This document shows, one piece after another, positions 12,278-24,214 of a stretch of 64,000 bases of DNA (positions within the stretch are counted from its first letter, which is position 1; the number at the start of each line of letters is the position of its first letter). The translations under genes and the position numbers were made by a program. The notes below the pieces were generated by a model. The model did not search any database, had not been told where the DNA came from, and saw only the letters and a program-made list of their open reading frames with translations. The stretch comes from Poecilobothrus nobilitatus. Its lineage: Eukaryota; Arthropoda; Insecta; Diptera; Dolichopodidae. The stretch lies in assembly GCA_947095535.1 (NCBI GenBank), contig OX352774.1, forward strand, positions 4,836,001 through 4,900,000. Reading direction: 5' to 3'.

Positions 12278-15200
12278 TATATCATTCATATATTATAATT
12301 TTCTTATAAGTCGCGACTAAATCACTGATGAATTGCTACTAAATGCCGCTTAAAAGATATATATATTAATGTGTGAAATTGTCATTTCTATAAAACAAAC
12401 TTTTGTATATATATATATACATATATATATAATTATATATTTATTAAGTTAAGTTATATAGTAAACATCTATAAATATACAATGTGCATTCGTATGTGTT
12501 TATGGCTATTAAATCAAAAATTCAATGTTATATCCATTCATTCTATACTTGGTACCTTTTTCCTTTAAGAATTTTTAAATCCCGCTAAAAGGATCGTAGG
12601 AGGATTTTATGGATAGACTGGCATTTAAATTACAAAAACAACAAAAAAAAAAAAAAACTGGAGAAATATGTAAAAAAAAAAGTGTATGATTTTTATTGTC
12701 TAATAAAAAATATAAAATTTAAAAAAAAGCAAACAAAACGACAAAAAAAAACAATGATAAATTTAAAGATTAATAAGCTCCTTGATGATGGTGATGAAGA
12801 TAATGATATGATACGTTACGATACAATCAAATTTTTATGGTACAATTAAAGGTGTCGTCGTTTTGCTCCAATTTTTATTTTTTTTTGAATTTTTTTATAA
12901 AAAAGAAAACAATCAACAATAAAAAAATATACATATATCCGAATATCATTTTAAATAAACAATTTAACCATTTTTTATTTATTTCAATTTTTAACTTAAT
13001 AAAAAACAAAAAAAAAAAAATAATCAATATAATATTAAATTAATATGGTTAATATGTTTGTCTCATTAATATCCCAAATCTATATAATATTAAATCTAAA
13101 ATATTTTTTTATATCTGTTCTTTTTTTTTTTTGATCACAGGCCGAACAATCATGAGCTAAACGGAGAATAAATAAACGGAGATATAACTTAAGTTGAAAC
13201 GGTGTTCAAGAAAAAAAAAAAATTTTTTTTTCTTTATTATTTATTTGTGGGTACAGGTAAAACTCGCAGGTTGCAAGCATATCAAATACCTATAAATATA
13301 CAGGTAAAAAAAACAACAAACAATTTATCTGAAAAATATCAGTAACATTTTTTTTTTTAATTTGATAATCAAAATGTAATAGAAGCAAACGTGAATTGAA
13401 AACTTAAAATGTGACTAAAAAAAAAAAAAGTTTAAATTGCCGACCAAATTAATTAAAATTGGAATCGATCTGACCTTATAAAAACAAAATTATTTTTAGT
13501 ATATCATATATTTAAAATATATATTATTGTTGCCAGTTTTATTTAAAAAAAATATTTAAATATTATTTTGAATATTAAGGAATTTTTAATAAGAATTCTC
13601 TTATTATGATTTATGTCTCTTGGACTATACTACAATTCGATTCGAAATTTCTTACTTAAGTTATAGGTTAAAACCGACATTTTTTTTTTTGACAGCATGT
13701 CTAGAAACAGCTTTATACAAAATAATATACTGTTAAAAATTTATATACAAAAACACTGTGAGAAATTAATGGCTCAGTATTGAGAATTTTACGAACGAAA
13801 TAAACCCGTTCTAGTTTATAGAATAAGTTACCACTATTCAATAAAATAATTAATAATACATTTTACTAACACATATAAATTTTCTTTTGAAACTCAAGTC
13901 GCATAATTTTGACATCAAGAAATATCAAAATGAAGAAGTGTCAATTGAAAATTTATGACACTTTGAATTGATTTCTGTTATGACGCTTGTCTTTCATATA
14001 AAATAAAATGTAAACAGATTTATTGACGTTCAAAAGCTTAAAAATGGTTAGTTAGGCCTCATTAATATTAAAAATTAATAATATTAACTGAGTTTTAAAA
14101 AAAGTACTGTTTTACTGTTCTACTGTTTTTTAAAATACACTTAAGAATCAAGGATGATCCAGAATATGTTTTACGTCTATAGATCATTATTTTCTCTGAA
14201 TTTTAAATTACAGAAATTTGGTCAAAGAAAAAGATGATATCTAATAAACTATTAGCAAATTAAATTAAAGTATACATCAACAAACAATAAAAAAAAACAA
14301 TTTTTAATAAAACCATATTCTGGCAACACTTTCAACTAAATTAAATAATATTTATTTGTACAAAGTTCCTTTGTCAATCATCTATTCTCGCTACATTTAT
14401 CCTCGCTATACAGTATTAAAAAAAAATAGACAACAAAAATTTTTAAGGACTTCTAAAAAGAAATGTTCAAAGATGTTAAATAGATGATTTTTTTTTATTT
14501 TAAAGATCTACTGTTCAGATTATTTCAGTATCTCTGTTGTTCTCACATCTCTATTAGTCTTAAAGACAATGACTAATGTATGGCAATTAATTATCTTCAC
14601 ATTTTTTTAGCAATTTTCTTTTTTTTTCTTGAATGTTTCCTTTTTATGTTTTGAAATCCTTTTTTTTTTTTTTTCTTTGATTTTTCATAAATTTTGTTCT
14701 TGAAACAAAAAAAAAAGAAGAAGAAGAAAAAAAAGATTTGCTAAAGTAATCGAATCAATTGTAGATCAAAAAATAGAATGATTAAGTGAGGGTGACATAT
14801 TTACCATTGTATACTTGTTTTTGGTATTTAAAATCCAATTTATTTATAGATAAGAGTCATAGAGTCTAGAATAGAATTTATATATACCTTAAGGTGTCAA
14901 TAAAATTAAGATATCATTATATTTTAAAGATCTGAAATTTTGACTGTATTAAACATTTTCGTGGAAAATTTTTCATTCATTGGTCGGTTTGTTTTTATTT
15001 GAGTGATTTTTCACAAAATTTTATGATTGTTAGAATTTACGTGAGAAAAATTTTATTATATCAGAATGCAGGTGAAATTTTACAAAACTATTTATTTAAA
15101 ATTATTATTAATCACATAATAAATTGTATAAAATTTATATAAAATGCTAATAATTCATTTAAGAATTTAAAAATTTCTTATTAAATCAATAATATAATAT

Positions 15201-15419
15201 TATATTTTTTAGTTGGATTATACACAAAGAATTTTTTACTAAGATTTTATTTCCTATATTCAGTATTGAATTGAAGTGAATATAACCTTAGACAAACTCA
15301 GTCTGTCGTTAATGTTTTCATACCAAAAGGTTATATATTTAGATAAGGTCTTAATAAAGATTTGTACCTGATGAAATTTATTACGTTACAAAGTTGACAT
15401 AAAGTAAATTTTGAAATTG
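7806..15419. other. A+T-rich intergenic DNA, no gene seen
   Basis: The stretch contains poly(A)/poly(T) runs, a (TA)n run at 12242-12273 and palindromic TATATACATATA clusters near 11896-11942. A short hairpin TGGTTGGT/ACCAACCA lies near 9041-9064. A motif GTTAGTCATSKG appears three times at 10477, 10671 and 10853. Nothing supports a gene. Confidence 0.55.
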
Positions 15420-15782
15420 TCTAGAATGGAGTACAATGCAAACATTTGGGCAGGAGCCCCACAAACAGTATTGGAATACCTAGACAAAGTGCAAAACAGA
15501 GCAATTCGTTTACTAAACGATCCCATTGTTACCTAAATTCCATTGTTTAAAAGAAATAAAAACATTAATACCTCCTCTCAAAAATTTCAACCGAAGCTGC
15601 ACAGTCTAACGCTTACATCTTAAAAATATCAAGATGGCACATGGAAATTCGTTTGTAAAGCGTATATCACGAATATAGATTATGGAATAGCTTGCCGCCA
15701 GAAGTATTTCCTAAAATTGGCAATCATAACCGTCTATGATATCGATAATTCAAGAGGAACATAAACATCTTTGTTCTATAAA
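15420..15782 (+). pseudogene. Non-LTR retrotransposon reverse transcriptase, C-terminal remnant
   Basis: One frame from 15426 reads MEYNANIWAGAP, then LEYLDKVQNRAIRLLNDP, a pattern typical of the region after the catalytic domain in CR1/Jockey-like non-LTR reverse transcriptases. After a stop and frame changes the similarity resumes as LWNSLPPEVFPKIGN and FKRNINI, the usual end of such proteins. Stops and at least one frameshift show that it is dead. The catalytic core is absent. The clade is not resolved. Confidence 0.8.
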
Positions 15783-15858
15783 TAATCCTCCTAACATCCA
15801 ATAACTTCCTAGATTTCTCAATTTCCTTTATTCCTATTTTCAAAATTCCCAAACCAAA

Positions 15859-15901
15859 CAGTACATTGTACCATAGGTTTTAACCTAGGTACAATGTACT
15901 G
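15859..15901. repeat. Near-perfect hairpin in the probable 3' UTR of the retroelement remnant
   Basis: CAGTACATTGTACC and its complement GGTACAATGTACTG flank ataggttttaaccta, which is itself nearly self-complementary, giving arms of about 21 bases. It follows the end of the reverse transcriptase remnant by about 75 bases on the same strand, where a 3' UTR stem-loop would lie. Confidence 0.65.
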
Positions 15902-17944
15902 GTTTATTATATAGGTTTATTTAGTTTAAAAGAGAGGTGGCGAACTCCAACACTACCGAAGAGAATTTGAGCATTGATCTCATTGGTATCTTTCGAGATT
16001 TCCATTTACCCTCGCAAAAGAAAAAATAGTGTATAAAATTTAATTTTATTTTAGAAGTCTTTCATTGTTTAACTGCTGGACTCTTCAGTAGGCATGTATA
16101 ATGTTCACTTGCCTAGACAATCTCTAGTTTAACCTTTTGTTTAGTCATTTTACTTATGCTATTCAAAATAAAATTTTATGAAAATCATCTGTACAGTATA
16201 CCAGCTGTAAACTCTAATCAGAAAATTTCCCAATGAAATTTTGCAATGAAATTTTGAACATTATATATAGGTTTTCCTAAAATAAGATTAAAATTGCTTA
16301 CCAGAGCAATTACCATTAAAAATTAATAAAGCTCAATTTAATTTTGGAAAAATTTGAATTTTTTTTTCTTTTTTTCAAAATTCCATTAACATAACATTTA
16401 TTTGAATAGTTATTATGTATACAATCGACTGTGTCGGAAAAAATCGAATTTTTTAGGTTGGAAAGCACTAACATTAAATTTAACTAAAGTAGAACTTAGT
16501 TTGTAAGGTATGAATCACATATAATAATTTATTATTTAATTCATAGCAGAACACAATATTTTTTTTTGTATCAACTATTTTGTTGATACAAACCAACCAA
16601 AACCATTTTTATTTTTTGCATAAGATCCATTCTGTATAATTTGATTTTAAATCTATAAGAATAAAAATAAATAACAAAAAGTTTTTTAAAATCGAACAGA
16701 AGTTCATGTTAAACTTAGTTTCATCATCTTATAACTTGTTCGAAAACAAAACATTTTTTTGTTTTCGAAATATTTTATTTAGAAACTTCTTAAAAATCAA
16801 TTTATACCTATTAAATTATTTTGAAGTAAACTTATTCGTGACTATTTTTTTGATATTTTTTTTTTCCATTTTATTTAATTTATTTTTTTTTTATTTGGTG
16901 TTTTTTTTTTTTTTTTTTAAAGTACAGCATGGCATTCACAAACACAAATTTAATTAATTTGTCATGTTGTCGTCCGTTTACTATAAAAAATAATGTCACC
17001 ATTTTCACAAAGTGACAAAAAAAAAAGAAAATTTTAATAAAAGTTGTTTTTTTTTTAACTTTAGACTTACAGGGTACTTTTTAAATTACAAGAGTATTAA
17101 ATAATATATAAATATGTATAGGTTTTCTTAAACTTGACTTTAAGTTTTCATAAAATAACATAACATTTTGTTTTACTTTAGACAACGCTGAAATTTGTCT
17201 CTTCAGATACTTTACTCCACAATTTAATATGATGCGTTTTATTTAATATATACATATTATAGTCAACCCTATAATAATTAACATCTTATTGCTTTGATTA
17301 AATATATGAACGACTTTTAATATAGTAGGCAAAATTTAAAATAGAGAAAAGTAAAATGGGACTTAATGGATGGAGAACAACAACAGCTTAATACATTTAA
17401 AAAGTCTTTAGATACTGTCTTTAGAACTGCGGCCTAAAAACTGCGACAGTCCAAGTACGAAATCTTCACACTAATCAACAAGAAGTGTTTATTGCAAAAA
17501 AGGCGAAACAAAAGGCAAGAAGAGAATAAAAATTTTTTAAAGGACGATTTAATACAAAATGTTGGACTATCTTCAAAATTATAATTAACTTTAAAATTAA
17601 CTGTCTGGTCTTAAAAAGATTTTCCTCTAATATATTTTTAATGTAAGGAGATCCTTATAACCGGTGTAATGTAAGAGAGGTGTATAAAGATGCCTCAAAA
17701 GAGGTAAAACTATATATTTTTATGATTAAAGCATGTGACTAAAAAGATCTTAAAAAAATGAGTTTTTGATAGATAATAATATATATACATATTTTAATAG
17801 TTTTTCATATTTTGAGTGTATAGAAATACTATGGGAGCACACCGAAATCTTAATGTTTTTCAGTTTTATTATTTCAATAATTTATTTTCCAAAAATGGTA
17901 TTTTTTCCTAAAAATTCTTATTTATTCTATTGTATTTATAACAG
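15902..17944. other. A+T-rich intergenic DNA, no gene seen
   Basis: Only short low-complexity open frames occur, such as the Phe-rich one at 16706-16957. A mildly less A+T-rich patch at 17345-17520 (tggatggagaacaac, actgcggcctaaaaactgcg) could be further retroelement debris but matches nothing I recognise. Confidence 0.45.
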
Positions 17945-18025
17945 GGTTTCAAATTCAGCCAATATTGTAGTAGTTAAGACACCGGTCTTTCATTTAAAAG
18001 GTCTCAGACTCAAACCTCGGCTAGG
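17945..18025 (+). repeat. Degenerate tRNA-like SINE head (Glu-like)
   Basis: The block TAGTAGTTAAGACACCGG-TCTTTCA (about 17969-17993) resembles a D-arm followed by an anticodon loop with TTC. Then comes AGGTCTCAGACTCAAACCTCGG (17999 onward), resembling a T-arm with a damaged B box. The anticodon stem does not pair on its 3' side, so it is not a working tRNA. It may be the 5' head of the repeat body that follows at 18150. Confidence 0.5.
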
Positions 18026-18149
18026 TAATAAGTAGAATATAAAAAATAATATATTGATTTTTTTTTTAATATATAATTAGTATAATATAATTAAATTATA
18101 AATAAATATATAATAAATCTTATAATTAATATCCTATTGTTATATAATG

Positions 18150-18384
18150 AAATAATAAATGAAATAATTCTTGTATAAGATAATAGATGGAGTAGAAAAT
18201 GAAATATTTACGTCTCATAGTCTTTCTTGTACAATAGCTACAACCGAGGAATCAACGGCTTAGTTAAATTAATTATTGCAGAAACTGAAGCTTATTGCTA
18301 TAAATATGAAATAATAAATGACTTAGTGGATGCCTTATGCTCCTTCTCCTTGTATAGAAGTGGTAAGGCAAAAAACAAAAAACA
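18150..18384 (+). repeat. Interspersed repeat family X, copy A (SINE-like body with A-rich end)
   Basis: Shared blocks with the copies at 38270-38480 and 50503-50762 (both opposite strand) include ATTCTTGTATAAGATAA, TGTACAATAGCTAC, ATCAACGGCTTAG, GAAACTGAAGCTTA and AATGACTTAGTGGATGCC. The copies end in GTGG(C/T)AAGG followed by A-rich sequence, suggesting a retroposon 3' end. No coding capacity is seen. Confidence 0.75.
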
Positions 18385-18442
18385 GACAAATATTAGGGTC
18401 TCCCTCACTATTTTAAATGCTTCAAATATAAATGCTTAAATA

Positions 18443-18636
18443 GGGGCCTCGGTGGCCTAGTGTAGTGGGTAAGAGCGTATAAAACGCTGTAAACAACGAG
18501 CGAGTGTGAATTCAAATCCCACACACGTCGTAACAGTTATTTCCACTTACGACATGTAGAGCCACGGCTGAACAGGAAAGGCTGTGTAATTTTCTGTCTA
18601 AATTTATGTGGCAGAGAGATACATTAAAAAAAAAAA
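18443..18636 (+). mobile_element. tRNA-derived SINE, full-length copy 1, with target-site duplication
   Basis: The head has an A-box-like TGGCCTAGTGTAGTGG, a paired anticodon-type stem (AGCG..CGCT), a long variable region and a degraded B box (GAATTCAAATCCC). A roughly 100-bp body (ACGACATGTAGAGCCACG, GGCTGTGTAATTTTC) and a poly(A) tail follow. It is flanked by a perfect 13-bp direct repeat, AAATGCTTAAATA, at 18430-18442 and 18634-18646. It is clearly related to 36444-36633. Confidence 0.9.
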
Positions 18637-18646
18637 TGCTTAAATA

Positions 18647-20794
18647 TAAAAATATTAATTTAAGGCAAATTTCAAAAAATGAAAGGGACTGAATTTTGAT
18701 CAAATAAAATTTTGAAAAATAAGATTTCGGTCTAGATCCATACATGATTTTAAACTTTAACTGTAAACTATATATGACGTTTACTATATATGACGTTTAT
18801 TAAATGAAGGCTACATATTATTCAAAATATTTTTGACGATTACAGCTGATATAATAGAAATATTTACAGAATATCTATTGAATTTGAAAGATATCTACAT
18901 TGAATGTCCAAAAAAAAATCACCCTGTATTACTGATCTTTAAAAAATCTACTGTCATTAAATTAACCTAAACCACAAGAAAAATTGCAATCCTTGACAAT
19001 AAAAAACAAAAAAAAAAAACAAAGCAATTCAAAAACTAACAAATTAAAAAGCGAAAAAAAAAACAAATATTTGGCACTTCAACTTCCATATAGTCCTATA
19101 ATTTCTTTTACTTTTATTTTTTTTTTTTATTTGTACTTTTTACCTTGTTGATTTCCTTGACTACCTTGTTTAAATTTTTACTAAGAATGACAACAACTAA
19201 CACTAACATTGTGCAAACTATAAAAAAACAAAATAAGAAAATTTAACTACCAAAAAGGTAGTTATAGTTGATATTTACATGAGTACCGACCGCCATTTCT
19301 ATTTCCACTGTATACAATTCTAAATTTTCATTTCCCTCGGATTCATTTAATTTTTTCTTTTTTTTTTAGTTTATTTTTATTTTATTTTTTTTTTTATTTC
19401 CCGATAGCTTCAATCTGATATTCATCTTTATTTAAGAAATACAGAGTATACCTCTTAAGTAAATTTCAAACAAAGTTTTACTTTACTATACATAAGTCTA
19501 TTTATACATATATATGAAAATTCATGTATAAGTACCTATTTAAAATTTTAAAAAAGACAGAATCTATATACATATATATTTAATTTTCGGCTGTGCATAT
19601 ATAATTGTCATTCTTATATAGTGACATGATATGGTAAAGAACTCAAATGAAGCTAAAAACTTAAGTAATTCTTTAACAAATAAAAATTTCATGTTTTAGT
19701 GGTTTTCGTTTACCCCCTTACCATTTTATATTAATACATAAATATATTTTTTACAATTGTATATATATATAAGTACATATGTAAAAAAAAAAAACAAAAA
19801 AAAACAAAAATAATAATAATAATACTGAAAAAGATGTTAATGTTTGCGGTACTATTGGTGTAACCAATGCCGAAGTTTGTTTATATCATCATCAACCGAT
19901 CAAAGTTTACTTCTATTCATGTCTTTTGTACCTACTTTCCTGATATAAATGTTCTGATGACAACAATAATATTGATGATGATGATATTGATTATAATGAT
20001 AATGATGATGAAAGTAATGGTAGTGGTTTGTATATATAAAAAAAAAAAATAAATAAAATTTTAAATAAAATATTGAATTAGTATGTATGCACAATATTTC
20101 TTTTGATCACAACCGACACGATATAACCAGCTAGTAAAAAGCACTATACATAGAACAACACAACAATTACTTTAACCAACAGAAAGTGTCACTAAATAAA
20201 CAATTTAGTGTCATTGTAAAATAAATATAAAAAAAAAAAAAAAGAAATGAACGAACCCACTAATAAAGATTGCATGGTATGGTGTAATGTGGTGTGGTTC
20301 TGGTACCAAAACTATGAGAAGTTTTTTTTTTTTTTTAAGACTTTTCTATAAAAAAAAAAAAAAACAAAAAATAAAAAACGAAAAAAATTAACTAAATACA
20401 GAAAAAGGTGACCCAACTGACATGTAAAGTATCAAAGAACATATCTCTATGTGTAAAATTGAAGTAGTAAAAGAAGATGATTGGAAGTACTAGATAAAGA
20501 AAAGTAGAAATTAGGAAAATTGAAAAATCGAAAAAGTAAAGAACAAAAACAAAAAAAAAAAGAAAATTGGTGATTTTCTTACATGAATATAATATAAACA
20601 ATTTAGTATATGATGAGGAAAACCTAAGAAAATAAGTAAAACGACAACAGAAATGTTTTTGGTTTCTTTCAATTTCATTATACCTACTGTTGTCATTATT
20701 CTATGTTTTTTTTTTTGTTTTTGTTTTTTGGTTGTGGCACTTGAAAACACGCAAAGGCATTATGCGTTCATTCAAGAAGCATTTAAAATAACAA

Positions 20795-20834
<40 letters not shown>

Positions 20835-21591
20835 TATTACTTTGTTTTATAGTTGACTTTAGTTTTAGTGTCACAGAACCTATATATATATTTTTTATAA
20901 TCTTTTGTTTTTTTTTTGTTGTGGCTTACAGAGTCTTCTCTAAGAAATTTAGAATTAATTCTTAGTTTTCGATTTAATAAAATGTACTTAAATATTTTAA
21001 ACATTGAATTTAAATGCCCTTTTTAGAGTTTATTTTATTCTGTTTTTTTCTGTTTTAATAATATATGCATATGCATATGCAATTTGCATTACATGATAAT
21101 CGTATAAATCAACACGATCAAAATAAATTTTTAAAAATTGTAAGACATTTCCATAAATGTATTCTTAAATGTATATTTATGCTACAGATTCTTGAACCAC
21201 ACTTTAATTTCAGTTGATTTCGAATAATTAACTTCAATATAACCCAGTTTTTAGAGGTACAATTTGTTGGCTTTAAAATGTTGGCTTCATATAATACGAT
21301 CTTTAGTATAGCGTTTCTTTAAATTTGTTGCATTAATAGAATAGAGAAAAATGTAAGTAGCACATCATCTTTAGTAAAGTCAAAATTTTATTTGAAAGGC
21401 CATAAAAATATTTCACTTCTTTCACCGCCTTTTTGCTTCACCACCTCAAAATTATTTTTGATTTATTCGGTTTTTAGGACTATTTTTAAGGAAAGTCAAG
21501 ATAAATTATCTTACATATATCAAATAATACAACATCAATTAAGTATAAACAATAAATAATCAATAATTACCACATTAAAATATTATTTTGT
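18647..21591. other. A+T-rich intergenic DNA with GAT/ATG-type simple repeats
   Basis: Contains a TTGATGATGATGATATTG-type stretch (19970-20015), a (TA)n run at 20801-20828, and poly(A)/poly(T) runs. Open frames here are products of these repeats. No gene seen. Confidence 0.55.
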
Positions 21592-21952
21592 ATATACTTT
21601 AGTTTAAATACATACATTGTTGGATCCTTTTCAAACTTTACTGAGAGATACCTTAAATCATGTGATGGGACGCTATATGGGTTTGATTGACTAAGCGATG
21701 GAAAGACTTAGGGCTTCAAACACCCCTTTTAAAATTTATGGGGCAACTTACTTAAAGAAGCGTAGCAACGATATTTGTGGAACTTTCAAGTAAGTTACCC
21801 GCATAAATTTACAAAGGTCTTTTTAAAGCCTTAGTGTCCCAATGGCCTAGTTAAGTCAATATAACGTTTCATCACATGCTGATATCAACACGGTAACTCT
21901 CAATAAACTTTGAAAATTATCGGGCAATGTACCTTAAGTAAAGTATACCTAT
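21592..21952. mobile_element. Long imperfect inverted repeat (foldback/MITE-like hairpin)
   Basis: The arms at 21592-21753 and 21788-21952 are complementary along most of their length with a loop of about 34 bases. Matching blocks include TTTTCAAACTTTACTGAGAG against its counterpart CTCTCAATAAACTTTGAAAA, ATCATGTGATG against CATCACATG, and AACTTACTT against AAGTAAGTT. Mismatches are scattered. No coding capacity. It could be an old nonautonomous transposon or, if transcribed, a source of a long hairpin RNA. Confidence 0.75.
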
Positions 21953-22959
21953 AATTTTAAATTGAAGATTATGAATTCATCAAGAATATTTAAATATTTA
22001 AATCAATATGTACCAGTGTTTTTTTTTTTAAATTGTAATTAAAATAATATGTTAGTTGAAATGTAATTTACATAAAGCTATGAACAGCTTATTGGATTAA
22101 AAGAGAAAAAAAAAAAAATCTTATCATGAAAATTTATATGAATCATTATCAACTGCAAGTTTACTGCAATCATTCTTTTGATTATATAAAGAATCACTTT
22201 TCAAACGTACCTTAAATAAATAAAATTTAAGAAGCCATTTTTGTTTTTGTTTTAAATGTTAAATACCTTTAATAAACTTCTAAACATTTCTCATAAATTT
22301 TCACAATGAAATATTTCTTAACACAATAATTTTTAACCATATATATCAACAATCAATTTTGAATCATAATTACTTACCATGGGTATTTTAACAGGCATTT
22401 TTGCCACTTAATATTCAGCCATTATTTGGTTTTTGTTTTATTTATTTTTATTCTGTCATCTGATATTATTGTAAAACTTTTCATTAGATTTTCTTTTTTT
22501 TTTGTTATTTTTTGTTTTTGCAATTATTGTTGCTAAGATTCTTCCCATTGTTATTAGGTTTATGTATGAATACATATATTATATATATACATACATACAA
22601 TGTAAATATTAATATTATGCTGGCATTACAAAATGGATTAATGGTATCCCATGGTGTGAAAAGGGTAAACTTTGGATTCATATTTCACTTCTTGTATTCA
22701 ATTTAAAATCCGCAAAACACATCAGCACATCAGAAAATCCTTAAATGATATAAAAACCAAAAACCAACAACAACAATTATAAAGAGAAAAAAAGAAAATA
22801 AAATCCTGCAAAGGAAATGAATTTCAAAAATATTTTCTGAAACTTTTTAATCTGGAATCCAAAAAAAATCAAGAATTTAAAATAAAATTACAAAAATAAA
22901 AAAAAAAAAAAATTATAATTTCAAAACTTTACAAATTTATTTACTGGCTCTTTTTTTTA
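21953..22959. other. A+T-rich intergenic DNA, no gene seen
   Basis: Only short A+T-driven open frames (for example 22512-22706) and no recognisable repeat. Confidence 0.5.
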
Positions 22960-24214
22960 GCACATTTCCAAAAAAATTTTGAAAAAATGTGCTTATTAGT
23001 TTCACTCTGTCCGTCCGTCCGTCTGTTTACAAAACTTCTACACCGTTAAAGATAGAGAAAAAAAATGTTAACCATAGCTAGGTCTCATAAAAAAAATAAT
23101 TTTGTGGGACAACTTTTTCATGTAGCCCGCCCCCATTACGGAGCTACAGCCCCTCAAACTTTGAAAAAGCCCTATTTTTAAATACATATATCTTATGTTC
23201 TGCTTAAGATTTTTTCAATCTGAAAACGTCATTCGACAGGTATTTCTTTTATCTTTGTAAATTAATATCAAAATTTTACAATTTTTTTAAATTTAGTATT
23301 TAAATTTACCGTTATGTGAAAACCAAATTTTGCATGATTTTTCTATTTTCATAACTCCGGCACGCTTCTAGATAGAAGCTTGAAATTTTGAGGCAAGAAA
23401 GAACTTTTAGAATTAGTATAAGTTTGCTCAGAAAATTTTTTCGGACCACCCCCTGTTTATGAGCTATTAGGGCTTAAAAATTGAAAATTTGCTATTTTTA
23501 AACACCTGTAACTTAGGAACCTGTACACATTTTACTTCTGCAAGATATAAAAATTAAAGCTACAATAATATATTTTTACGTGTGCTAAAGGTTTATTTTA
23601 ATTGAAAAGGGTTCCAAAGTTGCAGCTCTTCAAAATTGCGAAAAAGCCCCATTTTCAGATGTATATATCTCGGGCTCTGCGTAATAATTTTGCAATCTAA
23701 AACCGCCAGAAGATCGAAAACTTTATTATCTATATAAAACAATATCAAAATTATGTAATATTTTGTAATTTACTATTAAAATTTACCGTTATGTGAAAAC
23801 CACATTTTGCATGAAATTTCGTTTTTCATAACTCCGGCACCCCTTTAGATAGAAACCTGAAATTTTGAGACAAGAAAGAACTTTTAGAATTAGTATAAGT
23901 TTTCTCAGAAAATTTTTTGGTAACACACCCTTTTTAAGAGTTATTACGCCTCAAAAATTGAAAATTTGCAATTTTTAGACACCTGTAACTTAGGCACCTG
24001 TACAAATTTTTCTTCGGCAAGACATTAAAATTAAAGGTTTAATAATATGTTTTTACGTGTGTTAACGGCTTTTCTTAGTTATATAGGATTCCGGACTTAT
24101 AGCCCCTCAAAATTTCAAAAATCTCCTATTTTCACATTTTTTATTACATGAAATTTTCAAATTTTTGTGTAAGTCACACTTCTAAACAGTTTGTATTGAG
24201 TTTTGGAAATGTGC
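22960..24214. mobile_element. TIR-bounded repetitive element with 477-bp tandem repeats
   Basis: It is bounded by 14-bp perfect inverted repeats, GCACATTTCCAAAA (22960-22973) and TTTTGGAAATGTGC (24201-24214). Near the left end is a CTGTCCGTCCGTCCGTCTG run. The interior holds two near-complete copies and partial flanking copies of a unit with a period of 477 bp. For example, AAATTTACCGTTATGTGAAA occurs at 23302 and 23779, ATAACTCCGGCAC in both units, and GAACTTTTAGAATTAGTATA in both. No open frame of useful length. Nonautonomous; family unknown. Confidence 0.8.

Noticed and set aside
17945..18025. Functional tRNA-Glu gene
   Set aside because: The anticodon stem does not pair and the B box is damaged; better read as a SINE head or tRNA pseudogene.
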